Shown here: positions 30,626 to 46,247 of the stretch, piece by piece
How the letters are laid out: each line of letters opens with the position of its first letter
Numbering within the stretch: position 1 is the stretch's first letter
Assembly (NCBI RefSeq): GCF_000003195.3
Contig: NC_012877.2
Span: 14,050,703 to 14,114,702, forward strand
Direction of reading: 5' to 3'
Origin: Sorghum bicolor
Lineage: Eukaryota > Streptophyta > Magnoliopsida > Poales > Poaceae
Length of the DNA stretch: 64,000 nt
Made by a program: the position numbers and the translations under genes
The notes under the pieces: generated by a model
What the model saw: the letters and a program-made list of their open reading frames with translations, nothing else
The model's database searches: none
What the model was told of the DNA's origin: nothing

Positions 30626-33304
30626 TGTAACACCCAAAATTTTTATTTCTTTAAAATAGATGAATTGGATTTAAATTGATTAATTTTTGTGAGCATCAAA
30701 ATATAGGAAAAAATAAATTTGGGGAATTAAAATTTAATATAAGTTTAGAATAACATTGTTGTTGCATACATGCTGGTGTATTTTTATTGAGATGATTGTT
30801 TTAAAAACAAAATGTCAATTTGTTCAAAATCTCAATTTGAAAATATATTTGGAAATTTAATTTGAAAAAGGAAAAAGGAAAATCTTTCTTCCCTTCTCCC
30901 CCTTCTCCTTTCGGCCTGCAGGGCCCAAACCCTACGCCCCCTTCTTCTCGTCCTATGCCGAGGCCCAGCTGGCCAACTCCCTCTCCCTCTCTCTATCGCC
31001 GACTGGTCGGGCCCACCTGTCATCCCCTTCCTCCCTCCAACCGCCTCCTTTCTCTCTCGGTTCAGCAGAACCGCAAGCTCTTCCCCCCGCTCCCACGATT
31101 CTCCCTCTGTTTCCCCCGCGACTTGGCCTTTTGAACCGCGCCAGCACCCGAGCCGTTTTCCCCTCTCTCATTCGCTTCTTCCTTGCCTCGCCCCTCCTCG
31201 CGCGCGCAGAAAGCGCCGTCGGAGCATCTCCATCCGGCCGCGCGTCGCCCGAGCGAATTGAGCCGCCAACGCCTCCGTTTTCACCGTGGTGAGCATCTCC
31301 TTCTCCCCCTGTTTCTCTCTGTGCTTTTCTTGTGCCATTTCGTGGCCTCTAGGGCCTTGTTCGCGTGCACCGTGGGCGTCGGCCATGGCGCCGCCGTGGT
31401 CCGTCGTGTCGGTCATTTCCCCGGCCACGCTGAGCTTGGGGATGAACTCGCCTCGTGCTCCTCTTTTCCCCAGTGCTCGCGATTTGGAAAATGGTGCTCC
31501 GCAGCGCCGTAGCCGCCGTCTCCGGCGAGCTTCGCATCGCCGGCCATGGTGGGCCGCCGCCTCCTCTTCCCCCTCCGGCGGCCGCGCCCTTCCTTCTCTC
31601 TCTCTCTTCTTCATCTTGTGATCCTGGCCGTCCATCTCTAATCCGATGGCCAGAAACTACCGATACCCTTTCGCAGGCTACTTTGCTAAAGAAACCTCCA
31701 GTTTTCTGCATATTCGGCCCGCAGTCCCTGGTCGAGGGGATTATTCTAGGATTTGGGATTTATTTTAAAACGTTTATTCTTTGAAGTATTTACCAGATTG
31801 CCCCTGCATTGTTTTTGCTATAAAATCGTCGTTTTAACTCTGATTTGACCCGTTCAAATTGCGTTAGATTTGTTTTCACGAGATCTACATGTTAGTAATC
31901 TTAGTTTATCAGTTTAAAACTTTTAAAATAGTGACCCTATTTAATTAATTACTTTTCTAAAGAAAATCTTAGAAAATTCATATCTTCTCCGTTTTAGCTC
32001 CGATTCGATCCGTTCAAGTTGCGTTAGTTTTATAATTTCATAAGCTTCGTGTTGGTACCATTGTTGGCTAGATTCAACACTGTTAGGTTTCCTAGATAAT
32101 TACAAGTCCGTAGATAGCCTTTGCAGTCCCGTTTAATGCGTAGATTTCACGTCGTAACTCCGTTTTCCGTGAATTTCCAGTTGACGTGATCGTAGCAGCG
32201 TGTAGATGATTTTGGAAAACTTTTATTTACATTTATTTACTGCTGGTGTACTGTTCTAATTGTAATCTTGTTGCTTCGTGTATGTCTGTCCCCGATTGCT
32301 TGCGTGTTGATAATCGATGATCGGGATTAGACAGTGGGCATTATTTCGGTGATCAAGATCAGAGCCTTGGAAGCAAGTAAGGTCAGCAGGACTAGCAGGA
32401 GCAATTGGATCAAGGCAAGTATAGCATTTGGGTTTTAATTCTATGACCATGATCTTGTGACTAGATTGATATAAAGCAACAAATGATAATAATGACTTTT
32501 TATCAACTTGAGGATTTATTCGTAAGTGATAACCGGGATGAAAGTGCAACCATGAGGGCTATAATGGCTCTGGCTTTAGTCAAGTATGAGTAACTTTTCT
32601 AGCATGTTAGAGGTTACCCATGTGGCGCAAATGGGGGATAGCAGACCGTGGATCCCCTGCGGGGTAGAATTACATGGACTGACTACCGAAACCAAGCGGC
32701 CCTAACTTGTTAGACGAACCTTTGAAAGGCTTCATAGTGATCCCTGCCGACCTACCTTGGTAGTGGGTTACAAGGCTGATCACCTCAGGCAAAAGGGTAA
32801 ATCATGACTCATGGGTAAAGATGTACAACCTCTGCAGAGTGTTAAAAACTGGTATACTAGCCGTGCTCACGGTCACGAGCGGCCTTGGAAACTCTTACAT
32901 TAAGGGTGATGAATCTTGTGTTAAGAAACTCATTGATTATTGTTTAATGCTCTATATTATTTATGTCACATTGATCATGAGATTGTGGGATCTATACAAT
33001 CTAGTTGTTATACTTGCGGAGTTCGTCTTGGACTCACTCTTGCTATCTCCCCCACACCTCAGGAGAAGTATTGGGCTTGTGATCAACCAGTCAGTTGGAT
33101 CCTGTAGAGTGAAGTTAACACCCGAAGTTTGGAGTTATATTCCGTGGTTTGCTGCCTAAGGTTGTTTCTAATTTACTATGTACGCTATGTAATTTATGCA
33201 TTGTCCTTTGATATTACCTCTTATTTGTAGCTATATGTGAGGCTTGTCTTCTAAAACTCACATATGGTGCATATCTGATTTTGTTCTTAAAATCGGGTGT
33301 TACA
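30626..33304 (+). repeat. Right LTR of Z (2,679 bp, full length)
   Basis: TGTAACACCC...GGGTGTTACA, preceded by a polypurine tract at 30607-30620. It includes a 629-bp section (32614-33242) absent from the left LTR and bounded by GAGG on both sides. It is followed at 33305 by Copia sequence GTGTT, the likely target-site side. Confidence 0.88.
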
Positions 33305-33429
33305 GTGTTGAAAGAGGAGAAATGGATATCAATCATCTGAGTACGACAGAGCAGCTAGCAGACATATTGACCAAGGCGCTTGGGCATGCAAGGTTTATAG
33401 AACTTCGTCAGCAGCTCGTGTGGTTGTAG
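33305..33429 (+). pseudogene. Copia RNase H C-terminus (element C, right part)
   Basis: The text ERGEMDINHLSTTEQLADIL and TKALGHARFIELRQQL is the usual end of a Copia polyprotein, ending at TAG 33427-33429. It continues the fragment at 16709-17374, with about 60 nt missing at the junction. Confidence 0.88.
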
Positions 33430-33439
33430 TGCAGCGGGA

Positions 33440-33449
33440 TTAGGGGGTG
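33440..33449 (+). other. Polypurine tract of Copia element C
   Basis: TTAGGGGGTG lies just before the LTR start at 33453. Confidence 0.65.
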
Positions 33450-33452
33450 AAA

Positions 33453-33869
33453 TGTTGGACTCAATCCCGTGCACAGTTATCTGCATATTTGTAAACAGTT
33501 TTAGTTTTTATTGGCATGTTTACATTCAGTTAAAGGTTAGCTGCATATTCAATTAAGGGTATTAGGCGTCAGAACCGTGCTGCGTTCACAGTGCGACGTA
33601 GTTTTGCTCCCCACCGTGTTTGTAGGAAACAAACTCGCGAGAGGCGAGCGTGGCGCACCATGCGCAGATACGGCGGGGGGAGTCATCACAAGATTGTGTA
33701 AACACCTATCATATAAATAGAAAGGAGCAATAGAAAGGGCCGTAACCTGGCGGCAGAATATCTCATTGTGTGCTTAGTTTGTTAGGGTTTAACAAAAGCG
33801 CGAGTCGAGAGTTTATCGGCGGTGGCTGATCGCCGTCGGTACGTGCCATTCCGGCAACCAGCGCCAACA
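33453..33869 (+). repeat. 3' LTR of Copia element C
   Basis: 417 bp, TGTTGGACTC...GCCAACA, with a TATAAATA box at 33712-33719. It marks the right end of the whole nest; the 5' LTR would be left of the window. Confidence 0.82.
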
Positions 33870-34550
33870 CTTAATACTGGAAAGGATAGTTAAGGAATGA
33901 TCTTACGAAATACCATGTGATGGGTAGCCACAATAGAAACATTGAGGGCAAGGGATCATTAAAATTTCCAGTATGCAAAAGTGTACACTTCTTAGCATAA
34001 GAACTAATAGTTGAAGCAAATTTGCAATAATTACCATCAAATTAGTATATTATATAAATATTCATATTTAGGCACCAAGAGAAACATTTTGGATTTATGC
34101 ATCTTAAACGAATGAACCACTTTAACTTTTCGCTCTAGTAATGTAGCAATGCCAAATATCTATAGGTAGCATACTTAAACATATAAAGACGATTTGATTA
34201 TCACTTCAGAAGGTCTTATTAGACTCAGCTGCACTTACTTTTTTTTGAAGGCAATATGTCACAAAATTCCACATGTACAAGCAACAGGATTGATGAGCAC
34301 ACAAATCCCAAGAGAGCTGAAGCTCTAAAGGTCAAGGAGAAAATAACAGAGATATTCAAATAAAAAAATCAATATCAAATGTTTCAATTGAATTCAATCC
34401 CATTCCTCAACTCTATAGTTCCAATACTCCTATTAATTTCTTTGTATGCCGACCCATCTTTGTACCTACTCAAATCCATCTAGTGCATGGCAAATAAAGA
34501 TATATGGTACTATGTACAAACGAGACTAATCCAACAAAGTCCTTGCATTA
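33870..34550. other. AT-rich intergenic DNA, nothing recognised
   Basis: No gene, LTR end or inverted repeat that I can support. Confidence 0.6.
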
Positions 34551-35860
34551 TATAACACCCAACATTCCTATTTTGTGTTGTTATTAGAAAATAATAAAAT
34601 AAATGAAGGATTTTAATATTCGGATAAAATTTGTCAACATTAGTTCAGATTTTCATGTATTTTTATCAAAGAAAAAATATGCTTTTCATTTATTTTGAAA
34701 TTTATTTGTTGAGCTTTAGTTGGTGCGATATTTTCTTGTTGCTTGAGTTTTATGTTTCTGTGAGTGCTAAAGATTTTAAAAACACGTTTAGACACCTACC
34801 GATCCTTTCCAAGAATTTTCAGGACTTTTCCGCGACTTTTCCTATTTTTTCCTAGAGAAAAATCTAATTTTTAGATGCTCTAAAATTCTTTTTTATGGAC
34901 TCCAAAAACTTTATTTAGATTCATGATCTCCCAATCTATCTCTACAAGTTTTTCATGAATTTTTGGAGTTTTAGAAATAGTTTTCAGAGATTTAAAAAGA
35001 TTTCAGCTTATTTTGGAATTATTTTTGAACTGAAAATGATTTTTATAAATTCCGTAATTATGAAATTTCAAAACTTTTCCAAACTCTAGACCTATATATA
35101 TGCCGGCGTAGCCCTCGATGTGCTAAGTTCAGAAGTACGACCGCTTTATCGAGCCGCCACTTTTAGCCTCGTAGATCGGTCGCCGATGTTTCGGATCTCA
35201 CTTCCGGTGAACTTTTTCGATGAAAGTATGGCGAGCTTTTCTTGCCGTCTCCGTTGTCTCCTATGAAAACCGTTACCACTCCGAGATTTTTCTCATCGTC
35301 CTCTACGTTGGCACGTCATTTGTTTGAAGAATCTATACTTATTCATTATATCCTTAATATTTATTTCTCTAACTCCGGTAAACCTCCTTAGACATCATCT
35401 TCTCCTTCGTTTCCGGCCACCGTGACCCTGCACCTCGCGCCGCAGTCCCGCGCCACCCCAGCCCGTGCCCTTTGGTGTGCAACTGTAAGCAGGGCAGCAG
35501 CCGGCCATTCAGGTGCCGTGCAGGTGCTCCCTGCCGCTGCTGCCTTGGTGCGACCAAGCAGGCCCTGCCCCGGCCCCACACATGGGTCACCACGGCCGCG
35601 TGTCACTGCGCCGATGTCCTGTGGAGACCCTTCCCTGCCTCTGCAGTGCAGCCCCAGCACCCCAATGGCCACCAGGGCCACCACGTTCACATCTTGATGA
35701 AGAAGATGAATGGGACGTTGAAGACAAGTTAATTACAAGTTTGCCAGGGATCATTTAATCTCCGTCCTTTAATAGTTTTATCTTTGTTTCAAGTCGTTTT
35801 AGTTGCGTTAGATTCGTGCCGTCACGTTCTACGCATTAGTAATAATGTTTTTCATATCAC
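34551..35860 (+). repeat. Possible decayed Z-like LTR
   Basis: It starts TATAACACCC, close to the Z LTR start TGTAACACCC. It has the same order of parts: AT-rich, then a GC-rich island (35400-35700), then text like the Z LTR (GTTGCGTTAGATTCGTGCC near 35801). No clear 3' end or duplication. The frames in the GC-rich part look like chance. Confidence 0.4.
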
Positions 35861-37899
35861 ATATTTTTCTATATATAGTTGAATATTAAATTAATTAATA
35901 TGTATACACCTAATTTTATAATTAAAAGCAACAAAGAGTTATAATTCTGTTTTTTATACTTTGTGATCGTGCCGAACTAAACTACGCGCTAGCAACACTC
36001 TTTATCATGTTATGTGTTTATAAATTTAATCATATGAATTTAATTAATGAATAATCAATTCTCATCTAAATTAAAAGCAACTTAGGATTATAATTTTAAC
36101 TTTTATAAATAAATAAATACTAGCATGTGTTTCTGATATTTTCCGCTATGTATATGTTTTCTGCTATATATATATATTATTTCTGATATTTCTATTCTTT
36201 TGTTATACATTAGTTTTTATTATAGCATAAAAATGTCAGATTAAAGATAATGAGTTCGTAGAACAGAAAGTCTACTTTTTTTTATACATATACCATTATT
36301 CAATCCTATCCATAGTAAACCATGGTGCTGCATTTTGACTTCAACTGCAGCATTTCAAGATTTAATCAACTCATATATGACCACCACGGTCAGAGACTGT
36401 GTTGTACTGCTGTGCTTATTATGAGATGCACTAAAAAATTTAAAAGTTCAACCTTCTATCTCTGCTAATCTGAATCACGTTGATTCAGTCCATTCATTTG
36501 AAAATCTATGCTAATTCATTTTTTTAAATTTCAACAAATAATTTATCATCGTTACTAACCAAGAAGCAAAGCTAAAACACATGTCAAATATTGAGGCTGA
36601 TATTTACAAGTAATGCGCAGAACATGAATTAATTTTGGGCCAAATAATTAAAAATTTCAAGGGATCTAAAGAACATCAGTGTGCAGTGTACTTGGAAGAC
36701 GTATCTCTTACTTCATACTGAAGGTGTGTCTCACCCATACACCCTTAATTTGTTGCTCAGCTGCTGCTAGAGATGCAAGTTAATCCACGGTTAGAAGTTA
36801 GTTCAGTAATGAAAAATGGTACACAAAAGGTGCCGTTAATCTACAGTTGGAGAGTTATCACCTTGCGAGATGACCTCTAATGGGGCAGGCGTGAGCTCTG
36901 AACTCCAGGAGAGGCCACGAATGGCACAGGCGAGGTCGTCCTTGATATTCAGCGAGCAGGTGGCGTGCGTTACCTCTTTGTGTGTCTGCAGGGGTTCGAT
37001 TTATGGCAAGGGAGCGCGAGCTCTCCATGAGGTGGCGGAGCACGATCTCCCGTGCCTAGCAAGGGGGCCGACGGGGCACAGATCTAGGCTGTCATGGCCG
37101 GCCGACCGGCGGCGAGAAGGGCCTAGGTGGCGGCGTGTGTGGCCCCGGTAGGACCGCGCAAAGGTGGCGTCGCGTGAGCCCCCGGCGAGGGTGTCGCTGG
37201 GCGCCATGTGGCGGGCCAGCGAGCACGGTTCCGCTTGACCTAGCCACGGCCGCTACCACGCATCCTGGACCGGAGCTGCGAGCACGATTGGAGATAGCCG
37301 ACGAGCGGCACCGGTGGGGAACCCTAGCCGCGAGATCCATGGTGTCTTCGATGCGTCCATTGGTGGCAGTAGTGTGGAGCGTCGGGACTCGGGAGGCGGT
37401 CGTAGATCGAGCGTGGCAGGGCTGGTGAGGGAGGGATTGGCGGTGAGGAGCATGGCCATGGCGTCGAGGTCAGCTTGCGATCCGGGAGGAGGTGGCCGGC
37501 AGGTGGAATTAGAGGTGCTCGCGCCCTGATCTTGATATTTTCTTTTTTTTTATTTCGTGTTCTCAGACTCCGAACCCTGCTCGCGATGGTGTCTGCATAA
37601 GAGCGATGCGCGTTTGAAGCCTCGTGTGTGCATATGGGGGTCGCGTGGGGTGCCAGTGCGTTGAAGCCTGACATCAAACTTCGATCGTTAGCCATCAGAT
37701 CGTTAGCCAATAATTTAGCTAACAATTATAATTATCATACTATAAACTTAATATGGTTAGATTGGTAATTAAATATACTATTCGATTATTGCAAAATTAT
37801 AAACATAAATACTATAAAATAAAATAAATAACTAGTCAAAGAGTAGTTACGAAGACCGTGCCATGCTGAGCCCAGCCGCGCCATCTAAATGAATAATAA
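35861..37899. other. Intergenic DNA with a GC-rich island
   Basis: AT-rich to about 36840. Then a GC-rich block (36890-37530) has overlapping frames on both strands and no domain I recognise. It may be a degraded element or exon-like remnant. Confidence 0.45.
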
Positions 37900-38750
37900 G
37901 AGCATCTCCAACAGTTTACCATTTACACTTGCTACCTTTGTTTTATTGGCAAAACTAGAAATTTGATGCTCCAACAGTTTGCCAAATCACTTGCTATCTT
38001 TTAGCAACTTGGCAAATATCCTCTGTACACGCGCATATTTGCGCGTCCTGTTCGACTTGCCATCCGGTTCGCAGAAGGCGTGGGTGAGGCCGCGCGGCAG
38101 CTTTTTTTATTGGACAAGACCAGTGTGCAGAGATGTTTCGTCGTTCACTCATGATGCAACAGGACGGGTGCCTGTACTAGTACCATCTTGGAGGCTTGCA
38201 GTTCGGGCCTTGTTTAGTTTCTTCCTGAAATTTTTTCGCGATACTGTAGCAGTTTCGTTTGTTTGTGGTAATTATTGTCCAATCATAGACTAACTAGACT
38301 TAAAAGATTTATCTCGTAAATTTCGATCAAACTGTGCAATTATTTTTCATTTTGTTTATATTTAATACTTCATGCATGTGTCTAAAAATTCGATGTGACA
38401 GGAAATTTTGAAAAGTTTTTGGATTTTGGGTAAAAGTAAACAAGGCCTCGGCCCTGTGTACTCCAGCACATGGTCACAGTGATCACTGTAGCTACTCGTA
38501 CTAGTCCTAGCTGGAGGCCTCTTGTAGCTGCTTGTAGCCACGACAATGCAACGCCTGACAAACAGGTGCCCACGCGCGGCCGGCAGCTTTTGTGGCAGAA
38601 ATGGTGTGATGTGGACCTCCTTTTCTATTTTACCAAGCCAAAATGACAAACTGTTGGAGATATAAAATTATTTTACTTGTCATTTGTTTTAGCGACTTGC
38701 CAAACCACAAGATTTGCCAAGTGGAATTTGGCAAACTGTTGGAGATGCTC
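37900..38750. mobile_element. Tourist-like (PIF/Harbinger) MITE
   Basis: 851 bp including a nested insertion. Terminal inverted repeats are GAGCATCTCCAACAGTTT and its complement AAACTGTTGGAGATGCTC, flanked by the 3-bp duplication TAA (37897-37899, 38751-38753). Subterminal text repeats the GGCAAACTG/CAGTTTGCC theme. No transposase frame. It ends 400 bp before the kinase ATG. Confidence 0.85.
38206..38447. mobile_element. Nested small MITE
   Basis: 242 bp, GGCCTTGTTTAG...TAAACAAGGCC, with flanking TCG on both sides (38203-38205, 38448-38450). This type is frequent near grass genes. It sits inside the Tourist-like element and is therefore younger. Confidence 0.75.
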
Positions 38751-39150
38751 TAATGGAGGTAGTAGAACAAACGCTTGGAAAAAGCTAAACAATATTTTTG
38801 TATTTTGAAAACGGAAGTAGCAGAATGCAAACGTGATTCCGGGGAAGCAATGTCAGAATTCCAAAAATGGCAACACGAGAGCGAAGGACCCGGCGAGAAA
38901 AGAGAGGCTGCCTGTCTCTCAAAACCATCGACCACGACAGCGCCATTTTCCTCCATCTCTCTCCTCCGATCCTCTCTTGCCCTAGGGAGAGGGCGAGAGG
39001 AAGAGAGAGATCCATCCATATCCGCCGCGCCGTCCGTCCGCCCGCCCGTCCAGGGAGACAATAAGCAAATAATAAACATCGGCGACCACTGAACCGCGCT
39101 ACGCGTGGTCGTCGTCCGGACCCCACGCGTGGCCCCGCGCGCGGCCGGCG

Positions 39151-42383
<3,233 letters not shown>

Positions 42384-44065
42384 GTGATGTCTCTACTAGC
42401 TACCTGCAAGCTCAACTAAAAAACAGAGAATGCGAGAACTGTACCCAGTTTTCCATGTTTTGTGTATAGGTCGCCACATTTTGGCAAGCAAATGTATCAG
42501 GGGCGGTCAATTGACTCAGTTTCAGGTGCATATGTCAGGGCACTCCCAGAATTACACCATTATCTTTCACATCAAAAAACAAAAGATGCTGTTATGGGCA
42601 ATGGGTGGCTTGGGACTGGCGCCCGATAGTTGAGTCGTCCCTGTCAGTTCAACTGCCCTCGAAGTGGGCACCAAGGCCGCACTCCGCGGCTGGCCTGCAT
42701 GGCGACACCAACATCAGGGTGTTGTGTTGTAAAGCATGTTGTCAATCGTTAATATTTTTCTCTCCGTCTAAAGACTTCCACACAATTGTGCACAGTGCAC
42801 AGACCAACTAGTGACCAGATGCACTCAGGAGACATCAGAGAACTCAGCGAAAAAGACAGACGAAATATGCAACCCGGGAGATGAAAACACAACACGGTGG
42901 CGAGGTCACCCAGGATAACTGGCTTAGCAGGTTTGGAACCGACTTAGCTGTTTTTTTCTTTTTCTTTTTTTTTGGCAAAAACTGGCTTAGCCGGTTTGGA
43001 AACCAGCTTAGCTGATTTTTCTGCACACCCCGAGAGAGAAAAAGTCAAAATCAAACCAAATGACCTCCAAACATATCGTGACATTTTTGAGGGAAATGTT
43101 CACAGCATTATAAAGAATATATCCACGGAAAATCACCTTAAATGGAGCTAAAAGTCCACAAAACTGGGTTAGCTAGTTTTGAAACCGGCTCAGCTGGTTC
43201 TTCTGCATATCAGCTCGAGAACTTCACAAAATCCAAAATTCATACAAGCAAAGTCTGATTGACCTCAAATTCTATGGAGAGGTTCCCAAGGGTGTTCATA
43301 ATATATCTATTGACAACTAAAATTGTTCATTTTATAAAGTTGTCAAAATGTGGAACAGACTTCACCATTGCATTCCTCCCGTCAAGACGGCCAAAAAACA
43401 AATATGGAATGCCTAATTTGGAGTCCGGATGAAGCTATGTCCTCGAGAAGATGCTTCATTGTCGGAAGTTCCAACCCAAGTTAGGAGTTTCGACACATGT
43501 CGGGAGTTCTGGCACGAGTCAGGAGTTCTGACAAACACCCGATGCTCTGACCCGAGTCGGGAGTTTGGACCTCAGTCGAGAGTTCTAATCCACGTCGGGA
43601 GTTCTGACCCAAGTTGGCAGTTCTTATCCCAATCTGGTCTTTGTGATTCTGATCCGAACTATTCCAAACTCATGGAAAACTTAGAAAATTAGACTTAAAG
43701 ATGTTTCCTATTGGGATAAGACCATCCCCTCTCTATATTTATGAGAGGATCATGGCCCATTGAGATCCCATCTATCCAATTGACCGAAAACATAAAACAC
43801 ATCTACTCTTTGCTCTAATTTCTCTATCTCTCAACTTCTCTTGCTATTCAACATGTCTCCCACGCAAGACTTGCCAGCATCCTAAGCGGTCTTGCTGGTT
43901 GTAGGAGATCTTCGCACTTCCCGATGGGTCTTCCAAGAGAAGTTTGGGAGCTTTTTTCAACCAAGAACAGGATCTACATTAGCCTTATCGGCCTCTAGAT
44001 CGTTTTGGTCGATTACACTATGCTCTTGCTGCATTACAGGTTGATCTGCAACCTCTTTGGGCGTG
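42384..44065. repeat. Kinase 3' flank, then LTR-like DNA with repeated motifs
   Basis: After the stop there is about 500 bp of probable 3' UTR and flank. From about 42910, three copies of a palindromic text (GGCTTAGCCGGTTTGG type) lie near 42918, 42981 and 43163. Then about seven GTCGGGAGTTCTGAC-like units spaced 20-35 bp lie at 43455-43640. A TATATTTATGAG text at about 43732 could be a promoter. This looks like the U3 of a retrotransposon LTR; its ends were not found. Confidence 0.45.
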
Positions 44066-44165
44066 NNNNNNNNNNNNNNNNNNNNNNNNNNNNNNNNNNN
44101 NNNNNNNNNNNNNNNNNNNNNNNNNNNNNNNNNNNNNNNNNNNNNNNNNNNNNNNNNNNNNNNNN
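44066..44165. other. Assembly gap (100 N)
   Basis: Exactly 100 N, the conventional filler for a gap of unknown size. Sequence continuity across it is not proven. Confidence 0.98.
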
Positions 44166-45527
44166 CGGAGCTGAGGCTGAGCGTCCGGTGTGCTGTGGTG
44201 CTAGGGTTAAGCACCGGACGGTGAACACCGGACGCTGGGGAGCTCCTGTTCATGCGTCTGGTGCTATCTGGGTTTGACTGGAAGCACCGGACGCTCAGGG
44301 AGCGTCCGGTGGTTAGCGTCCGGTGTGCGGGCGTTTTGCGACCCTCTCTGCGCATGGGTCCGGTGAGCACTGGACGCTACCGGTGCTTAGCGTCCGGTGA
44401 CCCGTAGGTTTGCGGAACTCTCTGCGCATGAGTCCGGTGTGCACCGGACGCGTCCGGTGCCATCTTGCTCAGTGTCCGGTGCACTGCAGGTGACCGTTAG
44501 ACTCTGACACGAGAAGTTCAAAAGGCGACACGTGGCTGACGTTGGAACACCGGACGCAGGGGCTGAGCGTCTGGTGCCCCTTAAGAGCGTCCGGTGACCC
44601 CGAGTTTTGTCTAGTGAGAGAGCCAACGGCTCTATTTGTTTGAGGGGCTATATATACATGTTTGGCCGGCTTAGGGCTACACCGCTTGGCATTCTAACAT
44701 ACTTGACATACTTGTGAGCCTAAGCAAACACCTCCCACTCATCTCCTTCATAGATTAAACCTCTTTGTGAGATTGTGAGTGATTCCAAGTGCATTTTCTT
44801 GAGTGATTGCATCTAGTGGCACTTGGGGATCGACTTGGCTGCGGTTTTCTTGTTACTCTTGGTGGTTGCCGCCACCTAGATGGCTTAGAGCAGCGGAGGA
44901 GCTTTGGCACGAGTTGGTGATTGTTCGTGGCCATCTCCCGGTGATTGTGAGGGGTCTTGTACCTTCTCCGGCGGAGAGCCGAAAGGTAACTCTAGTAAAG
45001 TGCTCGTGTCATTGAGCTACCTCACTTGTGGGTAGGTTCTTGTGGTGTCCTAGTGAGGACGAGGTTCGTGCTACACCTCTTAGCCACAGAACCACCAAGT
45101 GTTTGTCGACACAACGGGGACGTAGCGTGCCGACAAGCACGTGAACCTCGGGAGAAAAATTGGTGTCTCAATTGTGTTTAATTGGCATTCTCCCGGTGCT
45201 TGATTGTTTACATTGGTGATTGGTTCATCCCCTACACAGCGGTATAAATATCTCATCCTATATTTACTTACCGCAAACTAGTGTAATTAGTTTAGTTGCT
45301 TACTTTGCCTTGTGTAGCTTAGTTCTCTAGTGTAGATTGTAGAGACTTAGCTCTTGTGTGCATAGTGATCTTAGCAACTAGAATTGTTGGGTAGGTGGCT
45401 TGCAAACACCCCTTTAGAGCTAGAGCAAAAAGCTTCGCTTTGTTATTTACTAACTTCTTGCTCTAGTGAGTTTGTAGAATTTTCAAATAGGCTATTCACC
45501 CCCCTCTAGCCATATTAGGACCTTTCA
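44166..45527 (+). repeat. Copia-type LTR fragment, right part
   Basis: Begins in the gap. It has a cluster of GCGTCCGGTG/CACCGGACGC motifs (44180-44600), a promoter-like CTATATATACATG at about 44648, and ends GGACCTTTCA at 45527, after text common in grass SIRE-like LTRs (CACCCCCCTCTAG). No PBS follows, so it is a solo or 3' LTR. Confidence 0.6.
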
Positions 45528-45530
45528 ACG

Positions 45531-46232
45531 CTGACCTACTCGCAGCCTCCGTTCTGGTGTGGCCTCGAGCCGTCTTGTCTCAGTACCTTGATGATGATTA
45601 CGCGTGCCCCTGAATCATGCTCCTGTGCGCCGTCTTGGACCGGCTTATCCGTCGCACGCTTGTACGTCATGACTGCAGCCGCGTCTGAGTGGTTGAGGTG
45701 CTGTCCATCGTCACCCGACCCTTCTCTGGGAAGGTACAAGCCTGCTCGAAGGTCAGGTACCGCACAAAGCCTCTCTGAGCAGAATGCTGACTTTGGGCGT
45801 CTTCGAGGGGGTCTTGACGGGACATTCCAACTGTCTTCCTGCGCCCTGCCACGCTTTGGCTTGTTTGGTGGGTAAGGCTGCAAAAAGAATGATTGGACGG
45901 GTGCCTGTTCCCTATCACACTTCCTGTGACTGACGGGTTAGGTGAGAACGCGGCAGGAGCATTAAATGCCCTGGTTCCCGTGCCCGCGTCACGCGACGGG
46001 CGACGTCCTTGCGCTCGAGGCCTTTCGATTCGTATGAGTCTGTTTCCGTATTCGACGGTAGCCGGCGCTCGAGCCCCAGTCGATTCGCACGACGCTCTTT
46101 CCGTGTTCGAGGCTACGGTCGTTGATAACCGTGCGTGCGGCCGGGGGGCGTCGAGTCAGGGGCCCTCGATTTGCGTACGGGTGCTCTCGTCATGTGCGTC
46201 AGTTAGGGTACCCCTTAGTGATACCCTTGACA
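45531..46232 (-). repeat. 3' LTR of V (probable)
   Basis: On the minus strand it begins TGTCAAGGGTATCAC, directly after a polypurine tract. The left limit at about 45531 is inferred from the adjacent Copia LTR end; no second copy is in the window to confirm length. Confidence 0.55.
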
Positions 46233-46247
46233 GTAGCCCCCGAGTCT
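46233..46247 (-). other. Polypurine tract of V
   Basis: Minus-strand AGACTCGGGGGCTAC next to the LTR start. CTCGGGGGCTAC is a familiar tract in RIRE2-type elements. Confidence 0.65.

Larger units (their letters stand above)
17375..33304 (+). mobile_element. Ty3/Gypsy element Z (no visible pol), with a partial second copy on its left
   Basis: Order: partial interior with protease (17375-18090), LTR (18091-20139), PBS, short gag-like frame, a second frame split by W, polypurine tract, LTR (30626-33304). LTR ends are TGTAACACCC/GGGTGTTACA and the PBS resembles the initiator Met tRNA type. No RT, RNase H or integrase is visible, so it looks non-autonomous. The outermost left LTR is missing. The Copia sequence joins the interior at a 10-base shared text (AAGGTGCAAC), which suggests deletion after a tandem LTR-interior-LTR-interior-LTR stage. 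Confidence 0.85.

Noticed and set aside
31168..31635. 155-codon frames in the Z LTRs, present in both (18633-19100 and 31168-31635, minus strand)
   Set aside because: They lie in a GC-rich LTR stretch; being in both LTRs only reflects that LTRs are copies. The protein text is low-complexity Arg/Glu/Gly without a domain.
35369..35758. Overlapping ORFs in the GC-rich island
   Set aside because: No domain, frames on both strands of similar length, within a decayed LTR-like region.
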